A stretch of DNA of 64,000 nt from an uncultured Balneola sp. Lineage in GTDB: Bacteria; Bacteroidota; Rhodothermia; Balneolales; Balneolaceae. The notes beneath the pieces were generated by a model that did no database searches, was not told the DNA's origin, and was given only the letters and a program-made list of their open reading frames with translations. Where the stretch lies: the NCBI GenBank assembly GCA_913058495.1, contig CAJXQC010000011.1, positions 50,084 through 114,083 on the forward strand. The letters run 5' to 3'. The position numbers and the translations under genes were made by a program. Shown here one piece after another: positions 63,003-64,000 of this stretch. The first letter of the stretch is position 1; the number at the start of each line of letters is the position of its first letter.

Positions 63003-63290
63003 ATGAAAGTTATAGTTACAACTCAAGAAGAACTAAAGGAACTCATTAATGATGCTGTAGAACGAACATTCAAACAATTGATGCCACAAGCGATTCGCAT
63101 GGCTAAAGAGAAAGAATGGTTAACTACAGATGAGGTTATGAAACGGCTTAGTTGTAGCAGGCGACATATTCAATATCTAAGAGATAATCGTAGAATTACA
63201 TTTCACCAAGAAGGCCGGACAATCAGATATCATATTGATGACGTCCATGAATATATGAAGAAGAATAGGATTAAAGTTTGGGAGAAGTGA
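63003..63290 (+). CDS. Excisionase-like helix-turn-helix protein
   Basis: A 95-residue protein with a MerR/HTH_17-type winged helix: EWLTTDEVMKRLSCSRRHIQ near residue 38 and a basic wing RRITFHQEGRTIRYHIDDV with an HEYMKKNRI end. The family includes excisionases and regulators of integrative and conjugative elements of Bacteroidota (Xis-like). It lies 350 bases from tRNA-Leu, a common integration target, which supports a mobile-element role. No integrase gene is seen in the window. Confidence 0.75.
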   Translation: MKVIVTTQEELKELINDAVERTFKQLMPQAIRMAKEKEWLTTDEVMKRLSCSRRHIQYLRDNRRITFHQEGRTIRYHIDDVHEYMKKNRIKVWEK

Positions 63291-63350
63291 AAATCAATAA
63301 TCATCAGTCTGTGCATAACAAACATGAGTTATTAATTCATTAGAAATATG

Positions 63351-63611
63351 TTAAATAGCAGTCTTAATATATGTTTCAAAGTTTAAGAGTGGAATTTCTT
63401 TACCACTAAACTCTGCTATTTTTTGTTCGGTACTCTCAATCTCTTGGAGTATCAATTCTTTTTGTTTGATACTAGCTCCATCTAACCATTCAAATTTATG
63501 AGAAGTACCAGGTAAGTCGGGACCATACCATTTAATACAACGTGGTTTTTTTAGACGGATTAAACCAAAACTAAAATCTTCTTTGATGATATGTGAGAAA
63601 TCTTTATTCAT
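63351..63611 (-). CDS. Small hypothetical protein
   Basis: An 86-residue protein starting at ATG, 3 bases after the preceding fragment's stop. It has a basic middle (RLKKPRCIKWYGPD) and a helical, Glu-rich C-terminal half (KQKELILQEIESTEQKIAEF). No family recognised. It probably forms an operon with the fragment upstream and may belong to an integrated element. Confidence 0.5.
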   Translation of the reverse strand: MNKDFSHIIKEDFSFGLIRLKKPRCIKWYGPDLPGTSHKFEWLDGASIKQKELILQEIESTEQKIAEFSGKEIPLLNFETYIKTAI

Positions 63612-63614
63612 TCT

Positions 63615-63958
63615 TTAATTTAATAATTTTCCACTCCTTTCCAAGAAATGTGTATTTCCTTGTACTCTTAGTAAGGTATGAGCTTTTGTAAGCGTTCCTT
63701 TCCCATACCGGTTGTTGATCTGATCAATGGCTTTGAATCTCTCCAGTTCCCGGGCTTCTTCTGAAAAGAATAGATTGAGCTGATCTGTTTTGTCTATTTC
63801 TTTAGTGCCAATGATAATATTCCGGATCTCCATGTTTGCTCTACAAGCTCCTTCGATTGCCGGAAGTATTCTACTCATACAAGATTCAAACACAACCTTA
63901 TCAATATTGGTGTATCCATCTATACCAAACTTGAATCCTACTCCCGGCTGATCAGTAC
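63615..63958 (-). CDS. C-terminal fragment, UmuC/Y-family polymerase-like (5' end beyond contig)
   Basis: The minus-strand frame is open to the end of real sequence at 63958, so the start is not in the window. Translation across 63894-63958 adds GTDQPGVGFKFGIDGYTN before the first GTG. The part TDQLNLFF, SEEARELERF and AIDQINNRYGKGT resembles the conserved tail of UmuC-type translesion polymerases (VQLNLFD ... AMDKIN-x-RYG-x-GT, DUF4113-like), but the last 20 residues (LLRVQGNTHFLERSGKLLN) diverge from the usual WKM-R...SPxYTT end. It may be a diverged or partly decayed copy. Confidence 0.45.
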
Positions 63959-64000
63959 CTGTCTCTTATACACATCTGACGCTGCCGACGAATAGAGAGG
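63959..64000. other. Sequencing adapter contamination (Nextera transposase end plus index)
   Basis: Bases 63959-63991 are the reverse complement of the Nextera read-1 adapter: a 19-base mosaic end CTGTCTCTTATACACATCT, then GACGCTGCCGACGA. Bases 63992-63999 read ATAGAGAG, the reverse complement of i5 index 502 (CTCTCTAT), and the last G begins the P5 sequence. This is not genome; the contig truly ends at 63958. Confidence 0.97.

Overview
The window looks like chromosome of a low-GC Gram-negative bacterium of the Bacteroidota/Balneolota group. Evidence seen directly: many Sec or lipobox signal sequences, outer-membrane proteins, few Shine-Dalgarno sequences, and promoters of the Bacteroidota type (TTG, about 20 bases, TAnnTTTG) in front of the tRNA-Leu and nuoI genes. 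The presence of RecBCD and a type IV pilus-like operon makes me lean towards Balneolota, but that is inference; no rRNA is present. The right end is a contig end: bases 63959-64000 are Nextera sequencing adapter plus index, not genome.

Layout. 1-9 kb: a partial unknown gene, a lone nuoI, der, a UvrD-like helicase, an Omp85-like barrel, an HD hydrolase, and a tdk-nupC nucleoside salvage pair. 9-16.3 kb: one tight plus-strand operon of three parvulin-type foldases, a MoxR ATPase and a VWA membrane protein. 16.3-19.8 kb: a phosphohistidine-type phosphatase, a coiled-coil/lipoprotein pair, apt and tadA. 19.8-24.3 kb: a minus-strand operon joining an OlsB/GlsB-like N-acyltransferase, a PlsC-like acyltransferase, a DinB-like protein and an 822-residue three-part membrane protein (inactive-looking alpha/beta hydrolase, VTT/DedA, ATP-grasp); I read it as a candidate aminolipid synthesis and modification system.

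25.2-35.6 kb: a nine-gene minus-strand type IV pilus-like operon (two pilin-like proteins, PilC, PilB, a cyclic-nucleotide-binding protein, PilT, a PilM-PilN fusion, a PilO-PilP fusion, and a secretin with a C-terminal SPOR domain). The condensed platform, the peptidoglycan-binding secretin, the absence of a normal prepilin leader and the attenuator behind the first pilin gene make this the most unusual system in the window.

35.8-48.6 kb: MFS and MATE transporters, secreted lipoproteins, a SUI1-type protein, a putative metallopeptidase, a sialidase-fold lipoprotein, alkaline phosphatase, a DEAD-box helicase and an FKBP isomerase. 48.6-48.87 kb: a non-coding stretch with two hairpins and a plus-strand terminator, a possible small RNA. 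48.9-57.2 kb: recC-recB-recD. 57.2-58.3 kb: ParA with a small ribbon-helix-helix-like partner. 58.4-62.5 kb: thioesterase, Hpt-like protein, a PhoB-type two-component pair and galE. 62.5-63.96 kb: tRNA-Leu(CAA), then an AT-rich stretch with 9-base direct repeats, an excisionase-like protein and fragments of what may be an integrated element, cut by the contig end.
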